Part shown: piece after piece, positions 1-8,149 of the stretch
Position numbering within the stretch: position 1 is the stretch's first letter
How the letters are laid out: each line of letters starts with the position of its first letter
Assembly: GCA_901538445.1 (NCBI GenBank)
Contig: LR594584.1
Span: forward strand, 3,821,051-3,885,050
DNA from: Gemmataceae bacterium
Lineage (GTDB): Bacteria; Planctomycetota; Planctomycetia; Gemmatales; Gemmataceae
Direction of reading: 5' to 3'
DNA: 64,000 nucleotides
Position numbers and translations under genes: made by a program
The notes under the pieces: model-generated
The model's database searches: none
What the model was told of the DNA's origin: nothing
Seen by the model: only the letters and a program-made list of their open reading frames with translations

Positions 1-543
1 CACCTGCACGACCACCGTGGTGGCCGCCGCGCACGCCCCGCCGACAACGGCCGAGACGGCGTGCGGGCACGCATAGCAGACGACCCCGACGGCCACCCCG
101 ACACCTGCCCCAGTCAGCAGGATCTTCCTCAGGGGCAGGACCGCCGACAGGGTTCGCGCGGTTGTCACCACCGCGGTCTTGGCCGCCCGGCACCGGCGGG
201 CGACGGCTTCCTTGCCGGCCTTGCACACCTCCTTCAGCCGGCCCCAGAACGTCGGCTTTTCGGGAGCGGGTTCGGACGCGCGGGCGGCGATCGTGGGTTC
301 CGGGGCGGCCGCCTGGGCGGGCGTGGCCAGGCCGGCGATCAGGGTGCGCAGCTCCGGGTTGGTGAGCAACTCCAGGATCACATCCTTGACGGCCTGGCGG
401 GCACCGTCGCGGCACGCGTCAGCCACCGCCCCGGGCAGGCCCTCGGCCAGGGCGTCGATGATCGAGTCGAGGCGGTCGAGTTGGTCGCCGAGCTGCTTGC
501 GCGGCGGGCGGCCGTTGGTACTCGGGGTTGCGGTCGCGGTCAT
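1..543 (-). CDS. Membrane protein of unknown function, cut by the window edge
   Basis: The reading frame opens at ATG 543 and is still open after 181 codons at position 1, so the C-terminus lies outside the window. An AAGGAG ribosome binding site sits eight bases upstream of the ATG. The protein starts MTATATPSTNGRPPRKQLGD, continues with a helical stretch rich in Leu, Asp and Ala (about residues 17-65), an Ala/Pro-rich linker, a basic segment (about 105-140) and a hydrophobic Val/Gly/Ala segment near the visible end that is probably membrane-spanning. I do not recognise the family. The layout (helical N-terminus, linker, basic patch, C-terminal membrane segment) resembles the next gene in the operon, so the two may be distant paralogues. 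Confidence 0.7.
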   Translation of the reverse strand, partial: MTATATPSTNGRPPRKQLGDQLDRLDSIIDALAEGLPGAVADACRDGARQAVKDVILELLTNPELRTLIAGLATPAQAAAPEPTIAARASEPAPEKPTFWGRLKEVCKAGKEAVARRCRAAKTAVVTTARTLSAVLPLRKILLTGAGVGVAVGVVCYACPHAVSAVVGGACAAATTVVVQV

Positions 544-741
544 GATCGTTCTCCTTCGGGATGGTGTTGGTTATTTGGCGGTTGAAGGTTGAGAGTCTGG
601 TCGTGGTCTGTGAGTGACGGGCGCTGCTGTTCTTGTGCGCGGTGCCCCGGTCCGCTCTTCCACGCACCCCGGCTGTGACCCACGGGCGAAAGCCCTGGGG
701 CTGGGTACGGGCGGGCGGCGTGAACGAGACGGGGCTTGTAG

Positions 742-1323
742 TCAGACGTGTGCGAGGCGGGCGGCCCCGTCGCCGAGTGCGTCGGTGGCGGTCAGCACGT
801 CGGCGGTCGCGGCCAGGACGGCGACGGCGGTGCGCGCGAGCGGCCCGCCGACGACGCCAAGCAGGCCGACGCCAAGGCCGAGCCCCGCGGCGGCCAGAAG
901 GGTGCCACGGCGGACCAGCCACCACCGGGCGACGTACACCCCGGCGGCGACCGCTGCGGTGACGCCCGCACTGACGGCGGTCGCCGGTTCCTCAATCGGG
1001 GGCTCGTGGCGCGTCGGGGTGGCTCGGCGTGCGCCGCGACCGCGGTCGTAGTCGTCATCCTCGTCACCGCCGGCGGCCCACGGGTCGCGGGGGCGGCTCC
1101 AGCCGTCGCGGTGGTCATCGTCCTCGTCGTCCCAGCGGGACGCCGCCGGGCGGGGTGCGGGCGAAGGCTTGGTGTTGCCGGCGACGACCGCCTGGACGAC
1201 CTGCCGCACGGCGTCGCCGACGGCCCGGCCCAGTTCGCCCGCGACGGCGACGCGGACCCGCTCCTTCAGCTCGGCCATCGTGGCCGCGAGGCCGGTCAGT
1301 TGGGCGTGCATGATCTTGGTCAC
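742..1323 (-). CDS. Small membrane-anchored protein of unknown function
   Basis: The 193-residue frame starts at GTG 1323, which overlaps the stop of the upstream clamp-like gene in a GTGA arrangement (1320-1323) and suggests coupled translation; an in-frame ATG lies four codons later. Residues about 5-50 form an amphipathic helix with repeated Val-Ala-Gly-Glu/Ala-Val patterns. A charged low-complexity stretch follows, rich in Asp, Glu and Arg (DDEDDD-type runs). Two or more hydrophobic segments near the C-terminus (WWLVRRGTLLAAAGLGLGVG and beyond) look membrane-spanning. No family was recognised. The organisation matches the partial gene at the window start. Confidence 0.75.
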   Translation of the reverse strand: MTKIMHAQLTGLAATMAELKERVRVAVAGELGRAVGDAVRQVVQAVVAGNTKPSPAPRPAASRWDDEDDDHRDGWSRPRDPWAAGGDEDDDYDRGRGARRATPTRHEPPIEEPATAVSAGVTAAVAAGVYVARWWLVRRGTLLAAAGLGLGVGLLGVVGGPLARTAVAVLAATADVLTATDALGDGAARLAHV

Positions 1324-2693
1324 GTCTGGCCCCCCGGCCCGAGGTTGAGGGCCTTGAGGCTCGACCACACCTGAGTCAGGGCCTTCTTCTCCTTCTTCTG
1401 GTGCTTGAGCGAGGCCACCAGACGCGAGGCCGCGGCCAGGGCCTCTCCCAACGCAGCCCGCAGTTCCTCGGCGAGCAGCATGGGATCGGCCGCGTCCGGC
1501 GGGTCGTGCCGGCCGTTGGGCGGGTGCCCGTTCGTCTCGTGCTTCACGACGGTTTTCCTTTCGATGGTTTCGGTGTTGTGGTTGGCGTTGGGGGAGTCGG
1601 TGTCGGGCGTCGGCCCGACTGCGAGGGCCGGGTCGAGCGTCACGGTCAGCAGGGTCGTGTCCTCGCCCTCGAACACGACGGGCTTGTCCGCGGTGAGGCG
1701 GACGCGGCGGCACCCGATCGTGAGGGCACGGCCCAGGACACGCCGGTCGATCGCCGCCCGAACAGACGGCCCGGTCACGGCCGAGCGGCGCAGTCGCACC
1801 TCCTTGACCGTTTCGGCCTTCGCGTCTCCGGCCCGAACGACGATCCCGTCGACATCGACCGCGAGCGTGACCGGGCGGTGATCGGCATCGCCACCGGGCA
1901 GGCCGGTGAGCTTCTCCAGCACCTCGGTGGCGTCCCGGTCGTCGATTACGAGTGTGGTGGGTGCGTTCCGTGGCACCACGCCCGCGACATCCGGGTAGCG
2001 GCCGGTCCTGTCGACCGGCATGAACACCCGCCACGGCCCGGTTTCCACGGTCAGGTGCGTCGCGGTCCGCCCGATCCGCACGGACCGCTCGCCGGCCAAC
2101 TCGCGTGCACCGAACACGGGCGGTGCCGGCACGAGCAGATCGTCCGTGAACGGGAAACTGAAGCCGCTCTGGATGAACGCCGTGCGGCCGTCGGTGGCGA
2201 CCACCTGCCCGGCCTTCCCCTTGATCTGCACGCGGGTCAAAGCGAAACGCGTTGCGTCTTTGGCCGTCGTCCGCCCGCACTCGTACAGGGCCGACAAGAA
2301 CTCGACAGGGGCAGCGTGCCAGTCGTCGGGCAGATCCGGCAGGTGGTGCTGCTTGCCGGGCAAGATCGCGTCGAACGGGTGGGACTTCGGGACGCCGCGG
2401 TCGGTGAACCGGGCCTCGCCTTTGAGCTTCGGTCCCACGCACAACTCGACCGGCTCGCTCCCCGGCCCCGCGACGGCTTCGAGCACGGCCATCGGGACGA
2501 CTAGCACCTCGTCGCCGCACTCCGTCGGTGCCGTGTACACCAGCACGGCGTCGTCGGTCTTTGCCCACACAGTCAGCGTGCCGCCCTTCGCCTCGCACAC
2601 GACGGCGGGTGCCGGCCCTCTGGGGCGGCCGGAGACGCACTTGCGGGCGAGGGCCGGGAACGCCCGGCACAGCCCGCGGGGGATGGAAATCAC
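1320..2693 (-). CDS. DNA polymerase sliding-clamp (DnaN)-like protein with an extra C-terminal helical tail
   Basis: This 457-residue protein resembles a beta sliding clamp in its central part. VATDGRTAF (about residue 170) corresponds to the ATDGHRL motif of DnaN, and the segment FMPVDRTGRYPDVAGVVP (about 228-245) corresponds to the clamp motif around LIDGxFPDY..VIP. It is diverged: the N-terminal third is not obviously clamp-like and the clamp C-terminus is not clear. Residues about 355-380 are Asn/Thr/Glu-rich low complexity, followed by an 75-residue helical, Lys-rich tail. That tail begins at an internal GTG (1547) preceded by an AAAGGA-like site, so it could also be made as a separate protein. 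It sits in a phage- or plasmid-like operon, so an element-specific clamp or decoy is plausible. Start ATG 2693 was kept because it gives the longest protein; no strong ribosome binding site decides it. Confidence 0.65.
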   Translation of the reverse strand: MISIPRGLCRAFPALARKCVSGRPRGPAPAVVCEAKGGTLTVWAKTDDAVLVYTAPTECGDEVLVVPMAVLEAVAGPGSEPVELCVGPKLKGEARFTDRGVPKSHPFDAILPGKQHHLPDLPDDWHAAPVEFLSALYECGRTTAKDATRFALTRVQIKGKAGQVVATDGRTAFIQSGFSFPFTDDLLVPAPPVFGARELAGERSVRIGRTATHLTVETGPWRVFMPVDRTGRYPDVAGVVPRNAPTTLVIDDRDATEVLEKLTGLPGGDADHRPVTLAVDVDGIVVRAGDAKAETVKEVRLRRSAVTGPSVRAAIDRRVLGRALTIGCRRVRLTADKPVVFEGEDTTLLTVTLDPALAVGPTPDTDSPNANHNTETIERKTVVKHETNGHPPNGRHDPPDAADPMLLAEELRAALGEALAAASRLVASLKHQKKEKKALTQVWSSLKALNLGPGGQT

Positions 2694-2718
2694 GTCGGTC
2701 TCCTCGTTGGTGGTGGAA

Positions 2719-3009
2719 TCAGTCGATGCGCCATCCGCGGTCGAACAGCTCGTCGGCCGAGTCGAACGCCTCGCGGGGCAAGGCGAAGAACTCGTCGAGG
2801 GTGGGCGGCAGGGCGAACACGTTGGTCAGGAACACGCAGGCCGAAAATCCCGTGCGGTTACAGACCGACCGGGCGTCGAACACCACCCCCAGTTCCTCCC
2901 GCCCGCCGGTGGGCCGCACGACTGGCAGGAACGGCCAGCACGGCCACAGGGCGGGATTGGTCAGGAACAGCACGGTGCGGTCGCGGGCACGGGCCGCGCC
3001 GGTCGCCAT
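2719..3009 (-). CDS. Small protein of unknown function (96 aa)
   Basis: The frame starts at ATG 3009 with GGAG seven bases upstream. It encodes a 96-residue protein, MATGAARARDRTVLFLTNPA at the start and an acidic C-terminus (PREAFDSADELFDRGWRID). It contains a Trp/Pro-rich hydrophobic patch near residues 15-32 and two cysteines around residue 53-60, with no recognised motif. The stop lies 25 bases before the start of the clamp-like gene, so both are probably on one transcript. Longer versions that start further upstream lack a ribosome binding site and have a composition typical of out-of-frame reading. Confidence 0.6.
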   Translation of the reverse strand: MATGAARARDRTVLFLTNPALWPCWPFLPVVRPTGGREELGVVFDARSVCNRTGFSACVFLTNVFALPPTLDEFFALPREAFDSADELFDRGWRID

Positions 3010-3085
3010 GTGGGTCTCCGGGATGGGGAAGGGAGCGAAACGAGCCGGACCACATCGCCCGGCCCTCCGAGATGCACAACAACAC

Positions 3086-3958
3086 TCACGCGGTCGCGGC
3101 GGGCTCACCGGCCATCCGCTCGACCTTCTGCCGCAGCTCGTCGCGGGCGGCGGCCAGCTCGCGGTCGAGCCGCCCCTTCTCGTCGAGCAGGTACTCGGCG
3201 TACGCCTGGACCTTGAACTGCGTCGAGCGGATCTTCTCGGCGGCCCGCGTGAGCGTGTCCCCACGGGTGTCCGTCCCGAACTGGGCCACCGCCTTGCGGT
3301 GCTCGTCGATGAGTGCCGCGAGCCCCGCGGCCACGGCGTCCTTCACCGAGCGGTCGCCCTCGGCGGTGCCGGCGGGGACGGGGAACCGCAGGATCTGCCC
3401 GTTCAGCCGCCCCAGCATCGCCTGCACCTTGTCCACGAACGCGACGTGCCGCTCCGGCACGAAATACACGCCACCTTGGGGTCGCACCGGGAACAGGTCC
3501 GCGTGGCGGTCGAACAGCTTCTGGATCACGCGGGTGACGTCGGCCCCGCTCCTCGCGTCGGTCGCCCGGTCCAGTTCCTCCTGCGCGAGCGTCGCGAGCC
3601 CCGGCAGGTCGCAGGTGACCGTGCCGGTCTTTTTGTCCAGGGTGAGGAGCGTTTCGAGGGTGTACTCGTAGCGGTCGCCGTCGCGGCTCTCCTGGGTGAA
3701 CTGGAACTTCACGGTCGCCTCGTCCTCGGCCACCTGGCGAATGATGCGGCGGTCGCACAGCTTCTTGCACGCCCGCGTGAAGGCGTGCTTGGGGGCCAGC
3801 TCGCGGGCTACGCCCTCGTCAAGGGCGGCGTCCGCCAGGGCGGCGAGCAGGGCGGCGTACGTGACGCTCACCCCGGAGCAGGTCCACGAGATCACCTCGC
3901 CCAAGAGCCGGGTGCCGGCGGAGACGGGGAACGGAACCGCGGCGGTCGCGGTCGACAT
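3086..3958 (-). CDS. DUF6744-like protein (290 aa)
   Basis: Translation from ATG 3958 gives a soluble, helical 290-residue protein starting MSTATAAVPFPVSAG. AGAACTTCCC just upstream supplies a GGAGAA ribosome binding site. Visible features are a segment YEYTLETLLTLDKKTGTVTC in the middle, a beta-rich stretch with GGVYFVPE (about 190), and a C-terminal coiled-coil (AAEKIRSTQFKVQAYAEYLL onwards). The overall pattern recalls the DUF6744 family found in phages and mobile elements next to MoxR/VWA genes; this is a recollection of the family's look and has not been searched. Function is unknown. It lies between the VWA gene and the small 96-residue gene, all in the same direction. Confidence 0.7.
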   Translation of the reverse strand: MSTATAAVPFPVSAGTRLLGEVISWTCSGVSVTYAALLAALADAALDEGVARELAPKHAFTRACKKLCDRRIIRQVAEDEATVKFQFTQESRDGDRYEYTLETLLTLDKKTGTVTCDLPGLATLAQEELDRATDARSGADVTRVIQKLFDRHADLFPVRPQGGVYFVPERHVAFVDKVQAMLGRLNGQILRFPVPAGTAEGDRSVKDAVAAGLAALIDEHRKAVAQFGTDTRGDTLTRAAEKIRSTQFKVQAYAEYLLDEKGRLDRELAAARDELRQKVERMAGEPAATA

Positions 3959-4104
3959 GGGAAGTTCTCCTTCTGGGTTCTGGGTAGAAACGAAATCGCC
4001 CGGCCCACATTTGGGCCGGGCCAAGCGTGTAGCCAATAACGAGAACGTGGTCACGCCTGGGGCGGACACGGTGTCCACCGGTCGGCGTCGGTCGGTGAGT
4101 GGGG

Positions 4105-5505
4105 TTACAGGGACAGCACCCGGCCGACGGCGTCCGAGTCCGGGGTGAGAGAGCGGACAGAATGAACCTCGTCGCTGACGTGGGCGAGATCGCCGGGCTG
4201 GTTGTCGATCACCAGGGTGACGAGTCGGGCTTGTGCGGCTCGCTTCCACGCGAGAAACGTGTCCCGAACCCCGGCCGGCAATCGACACCGCGCGTCGGTC
4301 ACGAACACCAAGTCGGTCACCCCGGGCGGCGCCTTCAGCTCGGCATACATCCGGGGCATCTCGCGAACCGGCACGTCGATGTCCGACCCGTGACCGATGA
4401 ACGCGGCCAGCCAGTCCGCAAGCCTCGACTCATCCCACCGACTCGGCGGCAGCGGGAGCAACCGCTCGCCGCTGTCGCCGCTGTATGCCACCAAGGCGCA
4501 CCACCTCCTCTGTTGTCTGGCGACCCATGCCAGGGCGAGGGCCAACGCCTTTGCGGCGTGGATCTTCGTGCCGGACATGCTGCCGGACTCGTCCAGGCAG
4601 ATGATCACCGGCCCCTTGCCCATGGGCTCGACGGCGTGGTGCTCCCTGCACATCGCCTGACGCTCGACGATCCGGCGAAGCGTGTCGAGTTCGAGTTCCG
4701 GGATCATGAGCTTCGCCAGTTCGCCAGGCAGCAACCGTCCCACATCCCCGCTCGGTTCGACGCCCACGATATCATCGAGCCCGTGCGACGCCTTCATCCG
4801 TTGTTTGCTCTGTGCGACCCGCCGGAACCGACCCGCGAGTTCGCAGATCCTCCTGAGCGTGGGATCACCCCGAACCCGCTTGAACAGTTCGGCGACGGCC
4901 CGCGGGTCGTTGCTGCCGGGCGAGCCCGGACCCATGCCCAAGGCGGCCATCGACTCGTGCAGTTCGCCGACTTCCTTGCCGGCTTCGGCGACCGCCCGCC
5001 CGACGGCCCGCAGCGTCGCCATCTCGTCACCGAGGGCGTCGCCGGGGTCGCCGGGTGCACCGCCCGCGTGGTCCTTCGTGTCCTCCTTCTTGAGTCGGGA
5101 AAACTGTTCGGCGAAGTGGGCCGCGGCGATCCCGGCTGCGGTGTCGTCGAGCCGGGTGGCGGCGTGCAGGGCGTGGTACTCCGGGGTGTCGAGCAGCTGT
5201 GACACGAACTGGTGCCGGCGGCGGTCGGCACACGACCCGGCCAGCTTCGGGTCCGGGTCGAATGCCGCCGAGAAGAAGTCGGCGGCGGCGAACGGGTCGG
5301 TGCCGGACTTTCGGAGCCGCTCGCTCTCGGCCACCAGCTCCTGGCCCCGCCGCAGCCCCCACGCGTCCACGTCGAGGGCCGTCGGGCTCGCGTCGGGCGG
5401 CGGGGCGGGCTCGGCACCGGCCGCGGCGATCACCCCGGACGCTTTCGGCGTGTCGGGCGGCTTGCCGTCCAGGTCGAGCATCTTGAGCAGGTCTTTGGCG
5501 TCCAT
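4105..5505 (-). CDS. VWA-domain protein, partner of the MoxR-type ATPase
   Basis: The 466-residue protein starts at ATG 5505 with GGAGAT upstream. Its C-terminal third is a von Willebrand factor A domain with an intact MIDAS start, CLDESGSMSG, at about residues 303-312 (Asp305, Ser307, Ser309), followed by a conserved Thr/Asp pattern (GHGSDIDVP, about 370) and FVTDARCR (about 400). The N-terminal 250 residues are helical and unassigned. VWA proteins of this kind pair with MoxR AAA+ ATPases, which remodel metal-binding or other partner complexes; here the MoxR gene lies two genes upstream in the same operon. The substrate is unknown. Longer starts upstream have no ribosome binding site. Confidence 0.88.
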   Translation of the reverse strand: MDAKDLLKMLDLDGKPPDTPKASGVIAAAGAEPAPPPDASPTALDVDAWGLRRGQELVAESERLRKSGTDPFAAADFFSAAFDPDPKLAGSCADRRRHQFVSQLLDTPEYHALHAATRLDDTAAGIAAAHFAEQFSRLKKEDTKDHAGGAPGDPGDALGDEMATLRAVGRAVAEAGKEVGELHESMAALGMGPGSPGSNDPRAVAELFKRVRGDPTLRRICELAGRFRRVAQSKQRMKASHGLDDIVGVEPSGDVGRLLPGELAKLMIPELELDTLRRIVERQAMCREHHAVEPMGKGPVIICLDESGSMSGTKIHAAKALALALAWVARQQRRWCALVAYSGDSGERLLPLPPSRWDESRLADWLAAFIGHGSDIDVPVREMPRMYAELKAPPGVTDLVFVTDARCRLPAGVRDTFLAWKRAAQARLVTLVIDNQPGDLAHVSDEVHSVRSLTPDSDAVGRVLSL

Positions 5506-5531
5506 CTCATCTCCGGTTGATGTGTTGGTGG

Positions 5532-6398
5532 TCAGGGGCAATCCGGGAACAGCGGCGGGCGGTCGACGCCGTCGATGAAGTCGCCCCAGGCGAACGACCG
5601 GCCCAGGCCCTTCACGGTGGTGAGGTTCGGCCTCGCGTTGGCCTCCAGGGCGAGTGCCCGCTCCAGCAGCCGCGGGTGGTGCCGGCCGAGCCAGATGATC
5701 TCGTCCTTCTTGCTGGCCGGACAGAACCAACAGCTGCTCTTGGGCGGCACCGGCAGGCCGGCGTCGCGGATGCTCCGCTCGCACGCCGCCCGGTCCATCC
5801 CCCAGTCCATCAGGGGGTAGAAGTAGGCGAAGAAGTCGCGGTCCAGCCGCTCCTCCCGCGACAGCTTGCGGTCCTTCTCGTCACCGGGCTTCGCCTTGGC
5901 CCACGTCAGCCGGTGGTTCTCGCCCGCGTCGAGGCCGACGGCCTTCACCACCCCCGCGTACGTGCGGCGTCCCTCCGTCGCGTCGAACCCGATCGCACGC
6001 ACCACGCGCTTGCCCTTCACCTCGGCGGGCGGGAAGCAGCGGAGGATGTACGAATCCTGGGGCTGACGCTTCCACTTGGCCGAACATGAACGCCCGCCGT
6101 ACGCGAGCGACGGGAGCGTGCCGGTGTGCAGGCACTGCCCTTCGAGGGTGCGGTACGGGGCGGTCTTCGGCTCGTACCGGACGGTGACGACGGGCGGGAA
6201 CTTCACCTCCTTCAGGTAAGACTCGATGACGGGCATGTACTGGTAGGTTTCCGGCTTCTCGTCGCCGGTGTCGGCGAACAGGATCAGGTCCGGGCGGATG
6301 TCGCGCTTGGCGAACTCGACGAGCAGGGCGGTGCTGTTCACACCGAGGCCGTAGGCGACAACGAGCGGCCAGCCGGGGTGCGGACGCGGCGGGTCCAT
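5532..6398 (-). CDS. PAPS-reductase-like PP-loop protein
   Basis: This 288-residue protein belongs to the PP-loop ATP pyrophosphatase/PAPS-reductase group. The nucleotide loop YGLGVNSTALL (about residues 16-26) replaces the usual SGGxDS, and FADTGDEKPET (about 41-51) matches the family's second motif. Cys89, Cys105, Cys223 and Cys226 (CWFC) could hold an iron-sulfur cluster, as in DndC-type proteins. Such enzymes activate a substrate by adenylation for sulfur transfer or reduction. Phages and islands often carry solitary copies whose role is not settled. There is no cysteine-biosynthesis or dnd neighbourhood here, so a house-keeping role is unlikely. It lies 26 bases upstream of the VWA gene. 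Confidence 0.85.
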   Translation of the reverse strand: MDPPRPHPGWPLVVAYGLGVNSTALLVEFAKRDIRPDLILFADTGDEKPETYQYMPVIESYLKEVKFPPVVTVRYEPKTAPYRTLEGQCLHTGTLPSLAYGGRSCSAKWKRQPQDSYILRCFPPAEVKGKRVVRAIGFDATEGRRTYAGVVKAVGLDAGENHRLTWAKAKPGDEKDRKLSREERLDRDFFAYFYPLMDWGMDRAACERSIRDAGLPVPPKSSCWFCPASKKDEIIWLGRHHPRLLERALALEANARPNLTTVKGLGRSFAWGDFIDGVDRPPLFPDCP

Positions 6399-6488
6399 GA
6401 TGAGCTCCGTGGGGAATTGGGAAAAGAAAAACCGGAGCGGCGGCTCAAGTTCGCCGCCGTTCCGGTCATGGTCGGGTAGAGGGTGTCT

Positions 6489-7622
6489 TCAGACGGCCTC
6501 GATGCTGGCGAGCTTGAGCTTCTTGAGCTGCTCCTTCAGGTACAGCCGGGCCTTCTCGACGCGCCCGTTGCCCTTCAAGCTCGACATCTGCCGGTCGATC
6601 TCTGCGAGCTTGGCGGCTGCCTTCGCGGCGTCGGCCAGGTTGCGGACGTCGGCCGCGACCAGCACCTGCTCCGCTTCGAGCAACAGCTGCGTGACGCGCA
6701 TCCCCACGGGGTTGGCGACGCGGGCGATCACCTGCGCCGCCTTCTGCGGCTGGTCGCCGTCCGGCGAGTCCCACAGGCAGTGCTGGGCGACCTCCAGGTG
6801 TTCGGGCAGCACCTCGTCGGCCCCGCACAGGTAAGCGAACGCCCGGGCCACGCCCACCGTCTTGAACTGCCGCCGGTCGCCGGGCTGCACGCCCTCCTTC
6901 GCCAACTCCTTGAGAATGGTCTCCAGAGCTTCCTTCGCTTCGCTCGACCACGGCAGAATCAGTGCGGCCCGCCGGGCCTCCTCGACCTCGGTGGGGCTCA
7001 CCATCGTGGAGAGTTTGGGTGCGTGGTCGCGGGTCCACAGGAGCCGCTGCCGCCCCGCCTGAGAGCGGATCGGCGAGACGGACTTCCGCAGTAGGAAGCG
7101 GTCGCTGAGTGCCGAGAGCTCCTTGCCGGTGTCCGGCGACGCCCACTCGTTCGAGGCGGCGAGACAGAGCTTCAGAGGCACCTTGCGGGCCACACCGTCA
7201 CCGACGTCGTACACCCTCTCGTTCAGGATTTTGAGCATGACGTTGAGGATGGCCGACGAGCCCTTGAAGGCTTCGTCGATGAATGAGTAGTCCGCCTCCG
7301 GCAGCTTGCCGGTGGTGACCCGCAGGTACTTGTCGACCTTGAGGGCGGTCAGGCTCACCGGCCCCAGGAGTTCCTCCACCGTCGTGAACTTCGTGAGTAG
7401 GATCGAGAACTTGGTGCCGCCGGTCCACGACAGGACGCTGTCGAGCAAGAGCGACTTGCCGCAGCCGGGCGGGCCGACCAAGAGCACGTGCTCGTTGGCG
7501 ACGAGGGCGGTTAGAACGAGATCCACCTCGTCCTCACGCTCGATCAGTGCCGCGGACAGCTCCTTGCGGGCCTGCGCGAACTTCTCGCGGACGGGGTCGG
7601 AATCGGGGCGGACCAGCTTCAT
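6489..7622 (-). CDS. MoxR-family AAA+ ATPase
   Basis: The 377-residue protein starts at ATG 7622 after AAGGAGA. It has the Walker A motif GPPGCGKS (about residues 50-57), a Walker B-like motif YSFIDEAFKG, and the sensor region CLAASNEWASPD, followed by a helical lid domain. These are the hallmarks of MoxR-type AAA+ chaperones, which act with VWA-domain partners. The C-terminal 90 residues form a charged coiled coil. It is the first intact gene of the minus-strand operon (positions 7622 to 1) and is followed by the PP-loop and VWA genes, so all three probably act together. A start 20 codons further upstream is possible but lacks a ribosome binding site. Confidence 0.9.
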   Translation of the reverse strand: MKLVRPDSDPVREKFAQARKELSAALIEREDEVDLVLTALVANEHVLLVGPPGCGKSLLLDSVLSWTGGTKFSILLTKFTTVEELLGPVSLTALKVDKYLRVTTGKLPEADYSFIDEAFKGSSAILNVMLKILNERVYDVGDGVARKVPLKLCLAASNEWASPDTGKELSALSDRFLLRKSVSPIRSQAGRQRLLWTRDHAPKLSTMVSPTEVEEARRAALILPWSSEAKEALETILKELAKEGVQPGDRRQFKTVGVARAFAYLCGADEVLPEHLEVAQHCLWDSPDGDQPQKAAQVIARVANPVGMRVTQLLLEAEQVLVAADVRNLADAAKAAAKLAEIDRQMSSLKGNGRVEKARLYLKEQLKKLKLASIEAV

Positions 7623-7678
7623 CTTCTGTCTCCTTGAAATTGTGGGGTGAGAACGAGGCATCGGTGGCGGCCGGATGG

Positions 7679-7927
7679 TCAACCGTGGGAGCGGGCCGAC
7701 TCCGCACGGACGGCGACGACGGCGGTGACGGCGAGTTGGTCAGCGGCGGGCAGCACCGGGGTGGCGAGGAACAGCTCCAGGTCCGGGCCACCACCGCGGA
7801 CTCGGCGTCAGCTCGGTCGGGCGCGGACTGGACGGACCGGAACGCGGCCCGGGCTCGCGCCTGTATCGCGGGGAGCAGGGCGAGAAACACCAAGTAGGGG
7901 ATGGATGGCCGGGGCGGCGGCGGTCAT
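7679..7927 (-). pseudogene. Small operon gene apparently broken by two compensating frameshifts
   Basis: ATG 7927 has a good GGGGGA site seven bases upstream and begins MTAAAPAI. Protein-like sequence then continues in a different frame (PYLVFLALLPAIQARA and on to DAESAVVA) from about 7900 to 7800, and returns to the original frame for DLELFLATPVLPAADQL and a stop at 7679-7681. The ATG frame itself meets a TGA in between. Read together, the pieces make a coherent protein of roughly 82 residues directly upstream of the MoxR gene. Either the gene is a recent double-frameshift pseudogene or the assembly contains two single-base errors. Function unknown. Confidence 0.45.
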
Positions 7928-7952
7928 GCTCAAGTCCCCCATAAACGAGACC

Positions 7953-7987
7953 GGCCCCGCACTCACCACGAAGGCGCGTGCGGGGCC
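7953..7987 (-). promoter_or_regulatory. Perfect 10-bp hairpin in the operon leader
   Basis: GGCCCCGCAC (7953-7962) and GTGCGGGGCC (7978-7987) are perfect inverted repeats around a 15-base loop. On the minus strand the hairpin ends 25 bases before the ATG at 7927. It is not followed by a T-run on either strand, so a leader or attenuation structure is more likely than a plain terminator. Confidence 0.5.
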
Positions 7988-8009
7988 GTAGCAACAGAGA
8001 GAGGCCGAA

Positions 8010-8075
8010 CGGTAAGTAGCCGCCTCATATATTATGACACATATCTTATCATTTCTTTAGTCTCGGTTGATGGCT
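8010..8075 (-). promoter_or_regulatory. AT-rich block, likely promoter of the MoxR/VWA operon
   Basis: About 65 bases here are far richer in A and T than the surroundings (CATATATTATGACACATATC). Read on the minus strand, CATAATATAT could serve as a -10 region for the operon starting at 7927/7622. No convincing -35 was found. The block also lies downstream of the HEPN gene ending at 8150. Confidence 0.35.
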
Positions 8076-8149
8076 TGCTTCACCAGTTATCAACCTTTCA
8101 GCACGTAGCGGAGGAATTCGTCACGATTGTAGCCGTGCTACCCGTGGGA

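Noticed and set aside
742-2670. A single 642-codon minus-strand reading frame
   Set aside because: Most of it lies out of frame with the clamp-like gene and has Arg/Pro/Gly-rich composition. Only the last 193 codons, from GTG 1323, look like a real protein.
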